Assembly: GCF_013409365.1 (NCBI RefSeq)
Contig: NZ_JACCBA010000001.1
Location: forward strand, 124,001 to 188,000
Direction: 5' to 3'
Length of the DNA: 64,000 nucleotides
From: Actinomadura luteofluorescens
GTDB taxonomy: Bacteria > Actinomycetota > Actinomycetes > Streptosporangiales > Streptosporangiaceae
In this document: in pieces, positions 61,540-64,000 of the stretch
Position numbering within the stretch: position 1 is the first letter of the stretch
Layout: every line of letters starts with the position of its first letter
Notes under the pieces: model-generated
Told to the model about the DNA's origin: nothing
Seen by the model: the letters and a program-made list of their open reading frames with translations, nothing else
Databases searched by the model: none
Made by a program: the position numbers and the translations under genes

Positions 61540-61558
61540 GCAGGTAAGCCTTACCTAA
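61540..61558. promoter_or_regulatory. DtxR/IdeR-type iron box upstream of sufR
   Basis: On the minus strand it reads TTAGGTAAGGCTTACCTGC, which fits the 19-bp consensus TWAGGTWAGSCTWACCTWA at 17 positions. It lies 61 bp upstream of the sufR start and over the stop codon of the universal stress gene. Iron-dependent repression of suf through an IdeR/DmdR protein is the natural reading, but no binding data are available. Confidence 0.65.
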
Positions 61559-62603
61559 GCTGGGCGTCCTCGCCGGCGGGGGACTCGCCCTGCCCCGCAC
61601 CGGTCCCGCGCGGCAGCACCAGCACCGGGCACGGCGCGGCCCGGACGATCTTGCCGGACCCCTCCCCGAGGAACACCTTGCGCAGCGGCCCGTGACGGCC
61701 GGGCAGGCAGGCGACGATCTCGCCCGGCAGCATATCGACGGCGTCCAGGGTCCCCGCGACCCCGGTCCCGACCTCCGCGAGCCGCTCCACCGGCATCCCG
61801 TCCCCCAGGCGCGCCCCGAGCAGGCCCGCGGCTTCCCGCAGGTCCTCGTCGGCCTGGGCGACCTGGCGTTCCAGCGCGCCGGCGACCCCGCCGAGCCTGG
61901 CCGCGAGGGCCGCCGGGCGCACCACCAGCGTCAGCAGCCGCATCGGAAGCCCCAGCGTCTGCGCGAGCGCGGCGGCGGCCAGCAGCGGACCCTCGACGTC
62001 GCGGCGCGGCCAGAACGCCACCGTCATCCGCTCCAGCCGCCGCGCCGAGCGGTCGGGCCCCAGCATCCGGTGGTGGTGCAGCGACTCCTCGGCGTACCCG
62101 CGCGGCGCCAGCATGACCGGGACGGGCGAGTCGTGCAGGAGCTGGTCGGCGGTGCTGCCGATGGCGATCCGGCCGCGGCGGCCTCCCGGCGCCGAGCCGA
62201 TGACGACGAGGTCGGCGCCCACCTCCCGCGCGGCCTCGATGAGGCCGCGCCCGCTGCCCCGGTGGGCGCGCACCCGCAGGTCCAGCTCCGAGCGCGGCAC
62301 CTGGAGCTCGCCGAGCCGCGCGGCGGCCCCGGCCAGTGCCTCCTCCGCCTGCCCCCTGAGGTAGGCGACCCATTCGGCGTCGACCGAGGCGGGGCTGCGC
62401 GCGGGCCAGGGGGGCGGATGGACGTTGACGACCGTCAGCGGCGCGAGCCGGCTCGACCGGTCCGCCGACCGGATCAGCGCGGCCAGGGCCAGGGCGTCGT
62501 CGCCGCGATCGTCGGGCGAGTACCCGACGACCACGCGCAGCCCGTTCGGTCCCCCGCCCCCCGGCTCGCCGCCGCGCGGTTCGGTGCCGTTCGGTTCACT
62601 CAT
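61551..62603 (-). CDS. Universal stress protein with two Usp domains
   Basis: A 350-residue tandem Usp protein. Domain 1 (about 20-165) has VVVGYSPDDRGDDALA and ends in the ATP-binding motif GSAPGGRRGRIAIGSTADQL with PVPVMLAP. Domain 2 (about 190-340) has KVFLGEGSGKIVRAAPCPVLVLP, a looser match. The first 20 residues are a low-complexity tail. ATG 62603 overlaps the permease stop by 8 nt, so the two are coupled; a Usp protein often accompanies such transporters and may tune them. Its last bases carry the iron box. Confidence 0.88.
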   Translation of the reverse strand: MSEPNGTEPRGGEPGGGGPNGLRVVVGYSPDDRGDDALALAALIRSADRSSRLAPLTVVNVHPPPWPARSPASVDAEWVAYLRGQAEEALAGAAARLGELQVPRSELDLRVRAHRGSGRGLIEAAREVGADLVVIGSAPGGRRGRIAIGSTADQLLHDSPVPVMLAPRGYAEESLHHHRMLGPDRSARRLERMTVAFWPRRDVEGPLLAAAALAQTLGLPMRLLTLVVRPAALAARLGGVAGALERQVAQADEDLREAAGLLGARLGDGMPVERLAEVGTGVAGTLDAVDMLPGEIVACLPGRHGPLRKVFLGEGSGKIVRAAPCPVLVLPRGTGAGQGESPAGEDAQLR

Positions 62604-64000
62604 GCGGGCTCCCTCCGATGGGCCCTGCGTTGCGGACGGCCAGGCGCGAATGGCGGCGGCCGTAAAGGAAGTAGGCGGCCAGGCCGACCGCGGTCCAGAT
62701 CGCGAAGACGGTCCAGGTGACACCGCCGAGCCCGACCATCAGGTACACGCACAGTGCGATGCCGAGCAGCGGCGTCACCGGGTACAGCGGCGCCCGGAAG
62801 CTGCGCGGAAGCTCCGGCCGGGTGCGGCGCAGGATGATCACGCCGACGCTGACCAGGGCGAACGCGAACAGCGTCCCGATGCTGGTGGCGTCGACCAGCC
62901 GGCCGAGCGGGATCACCGCGGCGAGGAGCGCGATGAACGCCGCCACGATGACGGTGTTGGCGACCGGCACGCGGCGCCGCGGGCTCACCTTCTGGAAGAC
63001 GTGCGGGACGAGCCCGTCCCGCGACATCGCGAACAGGATGCGCGTCTGCCCGTACATGACGGTGAGCACGACGCTGGCGATGGCGATCACGGCGCCCAGC
63101 GACAGGACCACCGACGGCCACGCCCGCCCGCTCACCGAGTCCAGCACCTGCGCCAGGGAGGCCTCGGAGCCGCTGAGCGAGAACCGCGTCCAGTGCATGG
63201 CGCCGACCGCGGCGAGCCCGACCAGGACGTAGAGGGCGGTCACGATGGCCAGCGAGAAGATGATCGCCAGGGGCAGGTCCCGGCGCGGGTTCCGGGCCTC
63301 CTCGCCGGCGGTGGAGGCGGCGTCGAAGCCGATGTAGGAGAAGAACACCTTGGAGCCCGCCGCGCTGATGCCCGCCCACCCCATCGGCGCGAACGGGGCC
63401 ATGTTCCCCGCCCGGAAGGCCGTGAAGGCGATCGCGCAGAAGAACAGCAGCACGCCGATCTTGAGGAACACCATGACCGTGTTCGCGGCGGCGCTCTCGG
63501 ACGTGCCGCGCAGCAGCAGCACCGTGGCGAACAGCACCACGATCACCGCGGGAACGTTGACCAGGCCGCCCTCCCCCGGCGGGTTGCTGATCTGCGCCGG
63601 GATCGTGAAGCCCGCCGCGCCGTCGAGGAAGGCGTTGAGGTAGGAGCCCCAGCCGACCGCGACGGCCGACACCGACACGGCGTACTCCAGCAGCAGGCAC
63701 CAGCCGCAGACCCACGCGACCAGCTCGCCCAGCGTCGCGTAGGCATAGGAGTAGGACGAGCCGGACACGGGGATGGTGCCGGCCAGCTCGGCGTACGACA
63801 GCGCCGAGAACAGGGCGGTGACGGCGGCGAGGACGAACGACAGCACCACGGCGGGCCCGGCCAGCGGGACCGCCTCGCCGAGGACGACGAAGATGCCGGT
63901 GCCGAGGGTCGCGCCGACGCTGAACAGGGTGAGCTGGAGCAGGCTCATCGTGCGCCTCAGCTCACCGCCCTCGCCGTGCCCGCCCTCGGCGACGATGAGG
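62596..64000 (-). CDS. APC-superfamily amino acid permease (5' truncated by window edge)
   Basis: A membrane transporter with about 12 helices. QLTLFSVGATLGTGIFVVLG is TM1 with the unwound GxG segment, and SYAELAGTIPVSGSSYSYAY follows. FFSYIGFDAASTAGEEARNPRRDLP is the cationic amino acid transporter signature. The frame has no stop up to base 64000, and the 17 codons before the first ATG at 63948 end in ELRRT, which looks like the usual pre-TM1 sequence. The real start is therefore probably outside. Substrate is an amino acid, possibly cationic. Confidence 0.85.
   Translation of the reverse strand, partial: LIVAEGGHGEGGELRRTMSLLQLTLFSVGATLGTGIFVVLGEAVPLAGPAVVLSFVLAAVTALFSALSYAELAGTIPVSGSSYSYAYATLGELVAWVCGWCLLLEYAVSVSAVAVGWGSYLNAFLDGAAGFTIPAQISNPPGEGGLVNVPAVIVVLFATVLLLRGTSESAAANTVMVFLKIGVLLFFCAIAFTAFRAGNMAPFAPMGWAGISAAGSKVFFSYIGFDAASTAGEEARNPRRDLPLAIIFSLAIVTALYVLVGLAAVGAMHWTRFSLSGSEASLAQVLDSVSGRAWPSVVLSLGAVIAIASVVLTVMYGQTRILFAMSRDGLVPHVFQKVSPRRRVPVANTVIVAAFIALLAAVIPLGRLVDATSIGTLFAFALVSVGVIILRRTRPELPRSFRAPLYPVTPLLGIALCVYLMVGLGGVTWTVFAIWTAVGLAAYFLYGRRHSRLAVRNAGPIGGSPHE

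Overview
The window is chromosomal DNA from a high-GC filamentous-type actinobacterium. Genes are almost entirely G/C in third position, GTG starts are frequent, and several promoters look leaderless. The gene families (IcmF, prpE, ephD, DUF3099, DUF6457, AIM24 trio, ABC-F, SufR-BDCSUT) are typical of Actinomycetia. Streptosporangiales/Thermomonosporaceae is my best guess, at low confidence. I see no phage, integrase, transposase, rRNA or CRISPR array. Both ends cut genes: a BtuF-like binding protein on the left and an amino-acid permease on the right.

Layout. 0-4 kb: fused isobutyryl-CoA mutase IcmF, a cobalamin-binding-type protein and a divergent MarR regulator that share a palindrome-rich promoter. 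4-9 kb: an alpha/beta hydrolase, overlapping genes for tryptophan 2,3-dioxygenase and kynurenine 3-monooxygenase, and an MFS exporter. 9-25 kb: genes for molybdenum cofactor (moaA, mobA, a DUF6457 protein), selenocysteine (selB, selD, tRNA-Sec) and formate dehydrogenase maturation (fdhD), mixed with rtcB, prpE, a long-chain acyl-CoA ligase, an MFS pump and small membrane proteins. This would suit a Mo/Sec formate dehydrogenase, but no dehydrogenase and no selA lie in the window. 25-32 kb: metal-dependent hydrolase, M24 peptidase, EphD-type fusion, FAD oxidoreductase and an MFS carrier. 32-45 kb: the YczR/YczE-type pair, glycerate kinase, LD-carboxypeptidase, sirtuin, sulfotransferase, ABC exporter, secreted S15 peptidase, crotonase and a small HTH protein. 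45-55 kb: ABC-F ATPase, VOC protein, an operon of three AIM24 paralogues, a degenerate EAL-CBS protein, a two-component system and a small protein with a possible amyloid-signalling motif. 55-61.5 kb: a tightly coupled sufRBD-ferredoxin-sufCSUT operon with a SufR-like operator and a near-consensus iron box upstream. 61.5-64 kb: a universal stress protein and an APC permease.

The most unusual signal is the selenocysteine system. SelB has a shortened switch I region and Asn in place of the His of DxPGH. SelD has Ser-Ser where the catalytic Cys/Sec motif should be. Both frames are otherwise intact, and tRNA-Sec looks fully formed. The second is a structured intergenic repeat of about 0.2 kb, present twice in opposite orientation (9.36-9.56 and 23.54-23.79 kb), with two and three copies of a roughly 40-bp module. 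All function calls rest on reading motifs by eye; no database search was possible.
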